Assembly (NCBI RefSeq): GCF_000178855.1
Contig: NZ_ADVG01000005.1
Coordinates: 1,178,001-1,242,000 of the forward strand
Length of the DNA stretch: 64,000 bases
Source: Ktedonobacter racemifer DSM 44963
Lineage (GTDB): Bacteria > Chloroflexota > Ktedonobacteria > Ktedonobacterales > Ktedonobacteraceae
Direction: 5' to 3'
This document shows, piece after piece, positions 43,660 to 51,554 of this stretch. Both the position numbers and the translations under genes were made by a program. The notes under the pieces were generated by a model. The model made no database searches, had not been told where the DNA came from, and saw nothing but the letters and a program-made list of their open reading frames with translations. Within the stretch, counting starts at the first letter, position 1. Each line of letters starts with the position of its first letter.

Positions 43660-46182
43660 TTAGCCTAGCTTGACCACGGTGAGGATGCGCCCATTGACGA
43701 CCTCGACCCCCTGCTTGACGCGTGGGAAGGCCTTGACCTCGCTGACGGGAAGGACCAGGGCGTGCTCGCCTTTCTCCCCATTGCGTCCCGTCCAGCCAAG
43801 CAGCAGGTGATCCTGTTCATTTACCAGCATGCTGAGCAAGACGCGGTCCTTGTCGCCAATCTCGGTAGTGACCACACCACCAGTTGCACGTCCCTTCTGG
43901 GGATACTGGCTAACAGGTACCTTCTTGAGCGTGCCCTGCTCGGTTACGACCAGCAGGCTATTCAGCTCTGGCAGGACTTCGCCCGTGGTCTCGTCGACGA
44001 CGGTCCCCTGGGGCTCGTAGTAAGAGGCGCTCACGACGACGCCACCTCCCTTGGCGAGGGCGATGGCCGCGACGCCCTGGCCGACACGGCCCTGAGCACG
44101 CAAGGCCTCGTCACTAAAACGCAGCGTCTGCGCATAGTCGGTAGTGACAAAGTACTCGCCCTGTCCACGTGAGAGCAGCGCCGTGACGACGCTATCGCCC
44201 TCGGCCAGCTTCATATCTTGCGCGCCATCGATATCGACCGTTTTGTACTCGCTCAGTGGCGACTTCTTGACCTTGCCCAGGCGGCTAAAGGTGACCATGT
44301 AGCGATCCTCGTCATAGGCATCTATGGGCACAACCGCCACGATCTCTTCACCTGGCGCCAGCTCCAGCAGATCGCGGATGACCTCGCCCTTGGCGGAACG
44401 CGTCACCAGGGGCAAGCGATGGCTACCGACCTGGAAGACACGCCCGGTCGAGGACATACACAACAGGTAGTCCCGCGTGGTGGTAGCGACCACCTGGCGC
44501 AACTGCTCATCGCCACGGACAGGATTATATGCAAGCACGCCATTTTTCTGCTTGGGCTTGAAGGTATCGGGCGCAAGCGCCTTCAGCGTCCCAGGAAAGG
44601 CAAAGGCGACGGTCAGTGGCTCACGCTCATGCAGGCTGGCCACATGAGTGATGGGCGCGTGGGGCTGCCCCTCAACATCAATGTAGGTGCGGCGCTCATC
44701 CGCAAACTGGCGCATGAGCTGCTGCATCTCCTTCTTCAAGAGAGAGATCAGGGCACGCCGGTTCGCGAGCAGATTCTCTAGCTCCTCGATGCGCCGCTGC
44801 AACTCATCGCGCTCGCGCTGGTATTTGCCACTATCCAGTTTGGTAACCTGCGAGAGTGTCATCGAGGCGATGACGTCCGATTGGATCTCCGTCAGAGAGT
44901 AGCGCTCTTCAATGGCTCTACGGGCGCTGGCACGATCCTCTGACTGCTGGAAGATTTTCACGATCTCTTCCGCGTGCGCGGCACCAGTAATCAGGCCCTC
45001 AATGACATGCAGGCGCTCACGGGCCTTACGCAGGTCGTACTGCGCCCGGCGCGTAAGCAGGTCGAGCTGGTGCGCGTTCCAGTAGTTGAGCAGTTCCAGC
45101 ATCCCGGTCTGTTTGGGCTGGCGTGCGGCCTGCATGGGTGAGCCAAAGAGAAAGACCATCTGGAAGGAGATCGCGATCTGGAGATCAGTTTCGCGATAGA
45201 GCTGCTCCAGCGTCTGGGCTGCGTCCACGTCTTTGCGCAGTTCCAGCACGATGCGCGTCCCCTTCTCGGTGTCGCTCTCGTCGCGCAGATCGGCCATCAT
45301 TCCTTCGAGTTTGCGCGCGTTAAAGGCCTTGATAATGGAAGCCTTGACCTTGTCACGTCCAGTGGGGGGAATCCGGGTGACGACGAGCGCGCGACTGCGC
45401 GGCGTCTCCTCCAGGCGCACCTCCGCTCGCACAATGATACGTCCCTTGCCGGTAGTGAAATAATCGCGAATGCCCTCGGTACCGATGATATGGCCCCCCT
45501 GGCTAAAGTCAGGCCCTGGAATATAGCCCATCAGCTCATCGACGGTCATATCGGGACGGTCCAGCAGGGCGATACAGGCTCGCAGCACCTCGCCCAGGTT
45601 ATGAGGCGGAATGTTGGTTGAGAGGCCAACCGCGATACCACTGGAGGGATTGACGACGGGCGGAATGCGTCCAGGTAGATAGTCAGGCTCCTGCACCCTG
45701 GGATCCTGCTTATAGGTTGGATGCAGGGGAACCGTCTCGCGCTCCATATCGGCCATCAAGGCCTCCGCGAGCGGCGAGAGGCGCATCTCGGTGTAGCGAT
45801 AAGCCGCCGGGGCATCGCCATCCTCGCTACCCATGTTGCCCTGCCCTTCAATCAGCGGATAGCGCATGGTAAAGGGCTGGGCCATGCGGACCGCCGCATC
45901 ATAGACCGAGGTATCGCCGTGTGGATGATAATTACCCAGGATCAGGCCCACGACCTCGGCGCTCTTGACCGTAGGGCGGCTGGCAAGGTAACGTGCCTCG
46001 CGCATACCCGCCAGAATGCGGCGCTGCACCGGTTTGAGACCATCGCGCGCATCTGGGAGAGCGCGATCCGTGACCACGGAGAGGCCATAGGTCGCAAAGG
46101 CCTGGGCCATGATCACGGAGAAATCTTCTTGTATGATACCCGTTTCTACGGTTTTCTCTGTATTTTCACTCACACTTGCCAT
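43660..46182 (-). CDS. parC: Type IIA topoisomerase A subunit (ParC/GyrA)
   Basis: This 840-residue breakage-reunion subunit has the catalytic tyrosine Y130 in AAYRYTEMR, the quinolone-pocket stretch NYHPHGDTSVYD, and the C-terminal beta-pinwheel repeats. A strict GyrA box (QRRGGKG) is not seen; QKGRATGG near residue 775 is a weak stand-in, so ParC is more likely than GyrA but not certain. The start ATG at 46182 lacks a well-spaced ribosome site (GGAAG abuts it), which fits former coupling to the B-subunit gene. That coupling is now interrupted by a 1.57-kb IscB element 17 bp upstream. Confidence 0.85.
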   Translation of the reverse strand: MASVSENTEKTVETGIIQEDFSVIMAQAFATYGLSVVTDRALPDARDGLKPVQRRILAGMREARYLASRPTVKSAEVVGLILGNYHPHGDTSVYDAAVRMAQPFTMRYPLIEGQGNMGSEDGDAPAAYRYTEMRLSPLAEALMADMERETVPLHPTYKQDPRVQEPDYLPGRIPPVVNPSSGIAVGLSTNIPPHNLGEVLRACIALLDRPDMTVDELMGYIPGPDFSQGGHIIGTEGIRDYFTTGKGRIIVRAEVRLEETPRSRALVVTRIPPTGRDKVKASIIKAFNARKLEGMMADLRDESDTEKGTRIVLELRKDVDAAQTLEQLYRETDLQIAISFQMVFLFGSPMQAARQPKQTGMLELLNYWNAHQLDLLTRRAQYDLRKARERLHVIEGLITGAAHAEEIVKIFQQSEDRASARRAIEERYSLTEIQSDVIASMTLSQVTKLDSGKYQRERDELQRRIEELENLLANRRALISLLKKEMQQLMRQFADERRTYIDVEGQPHAPITHVASLHEREPLTVAFAFPGTLKALAPDTFKPKQKNGVLAYNPVRGDEQLRQVVATTTRDYLLCMSSTGRVFQVGSHRLPLVTRSAKGEVIRDLLELAPGEEIVAVVPIDAYDEDRYMVTFSRLGKVKKSPLSEYKTVDIDGAQDMKLAEGDSVVTALLSRGQGEYFVTTDYAQTLRFSDEALRAQGRVGQGVAAIALAKGGGVVVSASYYEPQGTVVDETTGEVLPELNSLLVVTEQGTLKKVPVSQYPQKGRATGGVVTTEIGDKDRVLLSMLVNEQDHLLLGWTGRNGEKGEHALVLPVSEVKAFPRVKQGVEVVNGRILTVVKLG

Positions 46183-46199
46183 CTTCCAATCGCACCATG

Positions 46200-47770
46200 C
46201 AGGAACCCCTGGCTTTAGATATGGGGAGGAGCATGGCGCACTCCTTTCTGTGTATATTCATAGCCATCGGCTCGTTGCACACATCGCATATATTTGGGGT
46301 GAATATCTCTCTTCCCAAGATGGAACGAAGGACGATGACGAATCGCTATTCTTCCCTCAAATGTCCCCTTTGGGGTCACCGCTTTCACCATATCCCCGGT
46401 ACGATAGCCAAGAAAGGATTTTACGCGTTTCTTATGCTTCTCAGGAAATCCATAGGGGTCAGGGACACACATTTGGCGTGATCCATGCCCTGTCGCTGTC
46501 ATGAGTAAAGGCACAACCCCTTTCACCTTGAGCGTCTCAGGTGTACTTTTGCCAACGCAAGCAGCATCAAGCCAATGGGATTTCGGCAACGTTCGTGTCG
46601 TGCGGTTATATTTCGTCAACCCTCCACTTCCACATTCCACAGGCAACCCGAAGGCTTGTAAGCGTTCCCACAAGGCCCATCGTGTCGTATTGACCGCCGC
46701 CGCGTCCTGTAACGGCTTTTTGGCTTGTGCCAGAATCCGTGTGAGGACCTCTGGTTGCTTGGCAAGAAACACTCGAATATCTTGTGTTCCTTTGGCTTTG
46801 TTGCAAGGTTCACAGGCAAGACACAAGTTGCTTATTCGATTCGTGCCTAACTTGGCGCGTGCCTGGATATGTTCAATTTGGAGAGGAATATTCTCTTTTC
46901 CACAATAGGCACACGTTCGCTTCCACTTTTCTAATAAGTATTCTCTCACCTCATATCCAGCCAATGTTCCTTGCTGATACTCAATCCCTGCTATATCTGG
47001 ATGCTCCATCGCTTGCATATCAAATCTGACAAGTTCCTGGCTTAGCGCTGTAATGGGAGCATAGCGACACAAGCGAGCGACCCACGTCAGAATATTGGCA
47101 AGGCGACTTTCTAATGATGGGGGCAACCATCCTTGTTTGCGTCGCCTATTGTGGAAACGTGGTTTTCTGTAGCGCGTCTTGCGGTTGCGCCTCCCACAAC
47201 GCCGAGCGCGGCGACGCTCCATGTCTCCTTTGACGGCATAACCACGATGGGAGAGTTCAGCCGCAAAGACCACGTTTCCCGTCTGGTCATTCACGATGGC
47301 AATGCCGGTGGTTGTACTGCCAGGGTCAAGCTTAAGGCGTAATGGGTGCACCTCTGGCTGATCGACCACCCGTTTGAGAATGATCGTGAAAGGATATCTT
47401 CTATACACGGATGCTTTTCCCTGGGTGAGCAAACATCTTGCTCGTGCTGGATGGACCGGATTTAAGGGTTTGTAATCACTATCAATCACGAAGACATTGC
47501 TCAAGTTGAGCCTCCTATTGCTAGGGTAATGGTTGCCTCGACAAAGATAGAGAGCGGTACTTTTCCCTGAGCACTGGCTTCACCTCGTACACCTGTTTAA
47601 CCCAGGGATTCTAGAGCTACAGGCTGGCACGCACCTGTAGGTAGGAACACAAACACTTCTCATCTATCGTAGCTCGATGACCTTCTCCACAAGGGAGAAA
47701 GCCCAGGGCTGAGTCTGGTCAAGTCCAGGCTTACTTGCGTAAGCCTCTAGCTTTCGCTAGGGGGTTCCTG
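46200..47770 (-). mobile_element. IscB-omegaRNA element inserted between parE and parC
   Basis: Imperfect inverted repeats mark the ends: CAGGAACCCCT at 46200-46210 and AGGGGGTTCCTG at 47759-47770. Between them are one gene, iscB, and about 265 bp of structured non-coding sequence upstream of it. Outside, the parE stop lies 5 bp from one end and the parC start 17 bp from the other; removing the element would leave a 22-bp intergenic gap. No transposase gene is inside, so mobility would depend on an enzyme supplied in trans. Confidence 0.7.
46215..47504 (-). CDS. iscB: IscB RNA-guided nuclease (RuvC + HNH)
   Basis: This 429-residue IscB, the ancestor-like relative of Cas9, has an N-terminal PLMP-type motif (YKPLNPVHPARA) and RuvC-I with D60 (KLDPGSTTTGIA). 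The arginine-rich bridge helix spans about 96-125. RuvC-II is SQELVRF with E157. The HNH domain has zinc cysteines C198/C201 and C231/C234 and H212 (IEHI). RuvC-III is SHWLDAACVG with H310 and D313. All catalytic residues seem intact. The start is TTG at 47504 with AGGAGGC 6-7 nt upstream. It should use the omegaRNA encoded immediately upstream, with the guide at that RNA's 5' end. Confidence 0.92.
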   Translation of the reverse strand: MSNVFVIDSDYKPLNPVHPARARCLLTQGKASVYRRYPFTIILKRVVDQPEVHPLRLKLDPGSTTTGIAIVNDQTGNVVFAAELSHRGYAVKGDMERRRARRCGRRNRKTRYRKPRFHNRRRKQGWLPPSLESRLANILTWVARLCRYAPITALSQELVRFDMQAMEHPDIAGIEYQQGTLAGYEVREYLLEKWKRTCAYCGKENIPLQIEHIQARAKLGTNRISNLCLACEPCNKAKGTQDIRVFLAKQPEVLTRILAQAKKPLQDAAAVNTTRWALWERLQAFGLPVECGSGGLTKYNRTTRTLPKSHWLDAACVGKSTPETLKVKGVVPLLMTATGHGSRQMCVPDPYGFPEKHKKRVKSFLGYRTGDMVKAVTPKGTFEGRIAIRHRPSFHLGKRDIHPKYMRCVQRADGYEYTQKGVRHAPPHI

Positions 47771-47786
47771 ACCGTTTACACGTCCA
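47505..47786 (-). ncRNA. Predicted IscB omegaRNA with 5' guide from the parE end
   Basis: The 265 bp between the element end and iscB contain several hairpins on the minus strand. One is an 8-bp stem with a GAAA loop just inside the end (47745-47764, CCCCTAGC with GCTAGAGG), followed by a 6-bp stem at 47729-47744 (GCTTAC with GTAAGC). This fits the structured RNA known upstream of iscB genes. The guide, taken from flanking DNA, would be TGGACGTGTAAACGGT (47786 to 47771, minus strand), which is the last codons and stop of parE. The ends are approximate. Confidence 0.65.
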
Positions 47787-49869
47787 GTTCCTTGATCTTA
47801 CGCGAGTGTTCCGCCAGGAAAACGCGACGGCGCTCCGCGTTTTTATCCTCCATCAGCTCAGTCACCAGTTTCGCCGCCAGGACGCCATCCTCCATCGTTA
47901 CCCGCTTGAGCGTACGCCGTGCCGGGTCAAAGGTGGTATCGCGTAGCTCCTTCGGGTTCATCTCGCCCAGGCCTTTGAAACGCTTAAACTCCAGGTTCTG
48001 CGCGTCGGCATGGGTACGTACAAAGCGCTCACGCGCCTCATCATTGAGCAGCCAATGCACCTTGCCCTTATACTTGACGGAGTACAGGGGGGGACAGGCA
48101 ATATACACATGCCCTTGCTCAATCAGATCGCTAAACTCCTGGTGGAAAAGCGTCAGCAGGAGGCATTGGATATGCAGACCATCCACATCCGCATCGGTCG
48201 CGATAATAACCCGGTTGAATTTGAGACGGCTAATATCAAATACATCGCGTGTGCCGGTTCCCAGCACATTGATGATCGTGCGAATCTCTTCATTCTCGAC
48301 GATACTCTTCAAATCGGCCTTGGCCACGTTCAGGGGTTTGCCCTTGAGCTTTAGGATGGCCTGGAACTCGGAGAAGCGCCCCTGACCAGCGCTACCACCC
48401 GCCGAATCGCCCTCGACGATAAAGAGTTCCGCGCGCGAAGCATCGCTGGTGTTGCAACGCAGAAACTTCTTTGAGAGCGAGGTATCGATCATCTCATTGT
48501 TCTTCTTGGTGCCCGCCCGCGCCAACTCCTCCACCAACTGAGCCTCGTTGCGTGCCTTCTGCATCTGCTGAATTCTCTTCAGCCACTCTTTTCCAGCCAC
48601 GCTATTCTTCTCAAACCAGTCCTTCAGCCCCTCGTCAACGATTGAACGTACGATGCCTTCAACGGGAGCATTGTTCAGGCGATCCTTGGTCTGGCCCTGG
48701 AACTGAGGGTTGGTCAGCTTGACCGAGATCACGACGTTTAGGCCCTGTTGAATCACCTCTGGCTTAAAGCCATCGCGCTCGCGATTCTTGATCACGCTCA
48801 GCTTGATGGCATAGTCATTGATGACCTTGGTTAAGGCGGCCTTAAACCCGCTTTCATGCACACCACCATCGCGCGTACGCACGGCGTTGGCATAGCTATA
48901 GAGCGCGGTTTTATACCCTGTGGTAGGCTGGAGCGCAACCTCGACCGAGACATTGTCCTTCTCTTTGGCGATACCAAGCACATGCTTGAACATGGGGGTA
49001 TTCGCCCCCGAGGAGAGGTCGCGCACGTAGTCTGGCAGGCCCTCACGCGAATAGTACACGCGCCGTACCTGCTCGCTGAGGCTCTCATCCCAGGCCTCAA
49101 AATGGATGGTTACACCGCGATTGAGATAGGCGGCGGCCTTCAAACGGCTATCGATGGCTTCAAGAGAGTAGTAGACATCGGGATCAAAGATGGCACGGTC
49201 ATATGCCCAGCGCAACTGGGTACCGTGTAATTTGGGGTCGCAAGGCTCAATCTGGTGTGGCAACGCGGTGCCACGACTAAACAACTGGCTAAAACACTGC
49301 CCATCCTTCCAGATAGTCAGTTCCAGTTTCTCTGAAAGGGCATTGATGACGGTCGAGCCAACACCATGCAGACCGCCCGCAGTCTTGTAGGCACCTTCAG
49401 CGAATTTGCCGCCTGAATGAGGTACTGTCAGGATAACCGTTGCCGCGGGCAGGTAATCCCCCTGGTAAAGCATAGGGTCAAAGGGCAGGCCTCGTCCTTC
49501 ATCACGTACCGTGACCCAGCCCTCCCGATCAATCGTTACCCAAATCTGCTTGCCATAGCCAGCCACAGCCTCATCAACAGCATTGTCAAGCGCCTCCCAA
49601 ATCAGATGCACCAGTCCAGAGGTAGATGTTGAGCCAATATACATCCCCGGGCGATGTCGAATGGCGGAAATACCCTCGAGCACCTGGATATCGGCAGCAG
49701 AGTATGCTGCCTGCTTCCTGGCCTTGGGTGCCTTCGACTCAACGCTATGTGTGTGTTGTATTTCTTCTCTATCTTCGTCTATACTCCGCGTCGCTAAGAA
49801 TGAGAACTCCTGCTGCTGAAGGTCTGACTCATTCTGCATGGAAGGGAGTGCTTTTGGGGAACGAGACAT
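47776..49869 (-). CDS. parE: Type IIA topoisomerase B subunit (ParE/GyrB)
   Basis: This 697-residue ATPase subunit has a GHKL domain (EALDNAVDEA, VRDEGRGLPFDP, GGLHGVGSTVINALS) and a transducer domain. Its TOPRIM region has FIVEGDSAGGSAGQGR and TDADVDGLHI, and it ends with the typical PxRRTLKRVTMED region. The length and the lack of the large GyrB insertion fit ParE or short GyrB. An N-terminal extension of ~45 residues is low-complexity and acidic. It is transcribed from a clear promoter and was presumably followed directly by parC before the IscB element entered. Confidence 0.88.
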   Translation of the reverse strand: MSRSPKALPSMQNESDLQQQEFSFLATRSIDEDREEIQHTHSVESKAPKARKQAAYSAADIQVLEGISAIRHRPGMYIGSTSTSGLVHLIWEALDNAVDEAVAGYGKQIWVTIDREGWVTVRDEGRGLPFDPMLYQGDYLPAATVILTVPHSGGKFAEGAYKTAGGLHGVGSTVINALSEKLELTIWKDGQCFSQLFSRGTALPHQIEPCDPKLHGTQLRWAYDRAIFDPDVYYSLEAIDSRLKAAAYLNRGVTIHFEAWDESLSEQVRRVYYSREGLPDYVRDLSSGANTPMFKHVLGIAKEKDNVSVEVALQPTTGYKTALYSYANAVRTRDGGVHESGFKAALTKVINDYAIKLSVIKNRERDGFKPEVIQQGLNVVISVKLTNPQFQGQTKDRLNNAPVEGIVRSIVDEGLKDWFEKNSVAGKEWLKRIQQMQKARNEAQLVEELARAGTKKNNEMIDTSLSKKFLRCNTSDASRAELFIVEGDSAGGSAGQGRFSEFQAILKLKGKPLNVAKADLKSIVENEEIRTIINVLGTGTRDVFDISRLKFNRVIIATDADVDGLHIQCLLLTLFHQEFSDLIEQGHVYIACPPLYSVKYKGKVHWLLNDEARERFVRTHADAQNLEFKRFKGLGEMNPKELRDTTFDPARRTLKRVTMEDGVLAAKLVTELMEDKNAERRRVFLAEHSRKIKELDV

Positions 49870-50172
49870 CTAACCCTATACCTCTTTCAATGCGTTAATT
49901 GCCTAATCAGCATACAGCCTTAAACATGGAAAGTCAAGATAATCGCTAGCAATTTTGGATCAAAAGTTCTATCAAGCAAATTCTTTTTGTTCTTAGCATA
50001 TCTGGTAATCATGCCGGGACGCAAGATTAGCGCATGCACATGTTAGAATAGAGACGCCAATTTGGCAACTGGGGGTAGCACGAACGGCTGTGGTATACTC
50101 AACCATCCGTGCCTCATATTCGTAGTATTAGACAGCAAGGATAGAATTTCACCGGGAAAGGGCGCGAATATC
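49870..50172. other. Divergent control region between parE and zinc-ribbon gene
   Basis: This 300-bp region contains the assigned parE promoter near its left side. On the other side the + strand gene's promoter could not be assigned. No further structure was seen. Confidence 0.5.
49909..49937 (-). promoter_or_regulatory. Promoter of parE (-parC) operon
   Basis: On the minus strand TTGACT (49932-49937) and TATGCT (49909-49914) are spaced by 17 nt, about 40 bp upstream of the parE ATG. Confidence 0.65.
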
Positions 50173-50919
50173 ATGAAGCCAATCACAGGTCAGTATGAGT
50201 GTCAGCATCGCTCAGGGGTGGGTCTAGACTACTTTACCTCCCTCATTGACCGCCTTATTCTCCAAACTAATGGGCGCTTCATCTTGATTGTCCAGGATCG
50301 CAGTCGCCTGGCCCATATGGCCCAGTCCTTCATCAAGGGCGAGCAGACCAACGCCACGGCGCCCGCCGCTGAGATCCGGCGTGAGGGGAATTTTTATCAG
50401 CAGGGCTCGCTACTAACCCTACGCTTTGATGATGGAAACCAGGAGCAAGGACAGTTGACGCCGCAAGAGGATAGCATCCAGTTGGGGAAGAACCTGTTCG
50501 CGAAGGTCTCAGACTCGCCATCCCTGCCCTCGATGCAGCGCATGAAAAAGGATATGGACGACATCGCTAAGGGCATTAAGATCGCCACGACGCTGGGTGG
50601 AATGGCCGTCAAGGCCGCGAAAACCATCAATGACACGATTCAGAGCACACAGAAGCCAGATCCCGACGCCCAGATAGCGGGTCCGAGCCAACCTACAGCA
50701 AATCCAAACTATCCCGGGCAGCCAGGGCAGAACGTCGCTTCGCCTGCGCCCCAGCACCAAACTATGCCCACGCCGCCTGCGCCACCATCCGCGCCCCCCG
50801 TTGTCAGCCAAAATCAGGCGCCAGCAGCCAGTGGGCAGCCGATCTATTGTGAGCAGTGTGGCAATCGCTGTCGACCGGGGAAGCGCTTCTGTAATCGCTG
50901 TGGCGCGCCCCTCTTCTAG
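50173..50919 (+). CDS. Zinc-ribbon protein of unknown function
   Basis: This 248-residue protein has an N-terminal alpha/beta region of ~115 residues (ITGQYECQHRSGVGLDYFTSL) that I cannot assign. A helical stretch and a proline/glutamine-rich linker of ~70 residues follow. The C-terminal zinc ribbon reads IYCEQCGNRC...RFCNRCGAPLF (two CxxC knuckles). Such architectures are common in uncharacterised Chloroflexota proteins. AAAGGG is upstream of the ATG at 50173; the frame is open to 50062. It converges on the J-domain gene. Confidence 0.7.
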   Translation: MKPITGQYECQHRSGVGLDYFTSLIDRLILQTNGRFILIVQDRSRLAHMAQSFIKGEQTNATAPAAEIRREGNFYQQGSLLTLRFDDGNQEQGQLTPQEDSIQLGKNLFAKVSDSPSLPSMQRMKKDMDDIAKGIKIATTLGGMAVKAAKTINDTIQSTQKPDPDAQIAGPSQPTANPNYPGQPGQNVASPAPQHQTMPTPPAPPSAPPVVSQNQAPAASGQPIYCEQCGNRCRPGKRFCNRCGAPLF

Positions 50920-50955
50920 GTAGGCGCACCAGCCACCAATTCAACGGAGCGCGTT

Positions 50956-50984
50956 GTAGGGTCCATGCCAAGCATGGACCCTAC
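50956..50984. terminator. 13-bp hairpin between convergent genes
   Basis: Arms 50956-50968 and 50972-50984 pair perfectly; it is followed by TTTTG on the + strand. It contains GTCCATGC with GCATGGAC, as in three other palindromes of the window. Confidence 0.75.
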
Positions 50985-51262
50985 TTTTGCTCGCGCATCA
51001 AAGTATGATAGGCCGCGATGATACGCTGCATCTGCTGGGGATCGCCTCCTCGGTCCGGGTGGTACCGCTTGGCCAGCAGGCGATAGCGCTGTTTAATTTG
51101 TTGAGGAGTCGCGTTCGCAGGCAGGCCCAGCACCGCCAGGGCCTGCTGGCGCTGCATGAGCACACGGGCTGGATTTGAATTGCTCTCCCAGAGCGCTTTC
51201 ATACTCAGGCGCAGCATCTGCCATAGTAAGGCGCCCAGCGATTTTGGCGGTCGTGTACTCAT
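50981..51262 (-). CDS. Small J-domain (DnaJ-like) protein
   Basis: This 93-residue protein ends in a J domain: ALAVLGLPANATPQQIKQRYRLLAKRYHPDRGGDPQQMQRIIAAYHTL, with the HPD motif that stimulates Hsp70 ATPase. The N-terminal ~40 residues are amphipathic. It lacks the Gly/Phe and zinc domains of DnaJ proper and has no hydrophobic membrane anchor. GAGAGA precedes the start. It may recruit DnaK to a specific site. Confidence 0.88.
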   Translation of the reverse strand: MSTRPPKSLGALLWQMLRLSMKALWESNSNPARVLMQRQQALAVLGLPANATPQQIKQRYRLLAKRYHPDRGGDPQQMQRIIAAYHTLMREQK

Positions 51263-51313
51263 TGTTCTCTCAATCTAATCTAATCTGATATGCACATTCT
51301 TGGCATGACGCCT

Positions 51314-51396
51314 CGCGCCTGCGGCACTCGCCCTGGTTAGTGGTGTGGTGGCCCCTGGCGACCTGCGGCCGCCAGGGGCCACCACACCACTAACCA
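51314..51396. repeat. Leader motif plus 27-bp palindrome between divergent genes
   Basis: A leader variant, CGCGCCTGCGGCACTCG (51314-51330), precedes arms 51334-51360 and 51370-51396, which pair perfectly around a 9-nt loop. The J-domain gene starts leftward and the BrkB gene starts rightward, so no gene ends here. Confidence 0.7.
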
Positions 51397-51554
51397 TACT
51401 ATACCCGAAACAGCGCTAGAAATGAAACGCTACACTATGCTCAACCGTGAATGATATACAGAAGATAAGATCCTTTTTCTTGTGTTTCCTTTATCTTTTA
51501 GAAAATGCGGATAGCAGATCGATCACTGTATAGTATCCAACGGGAGATGCAATT

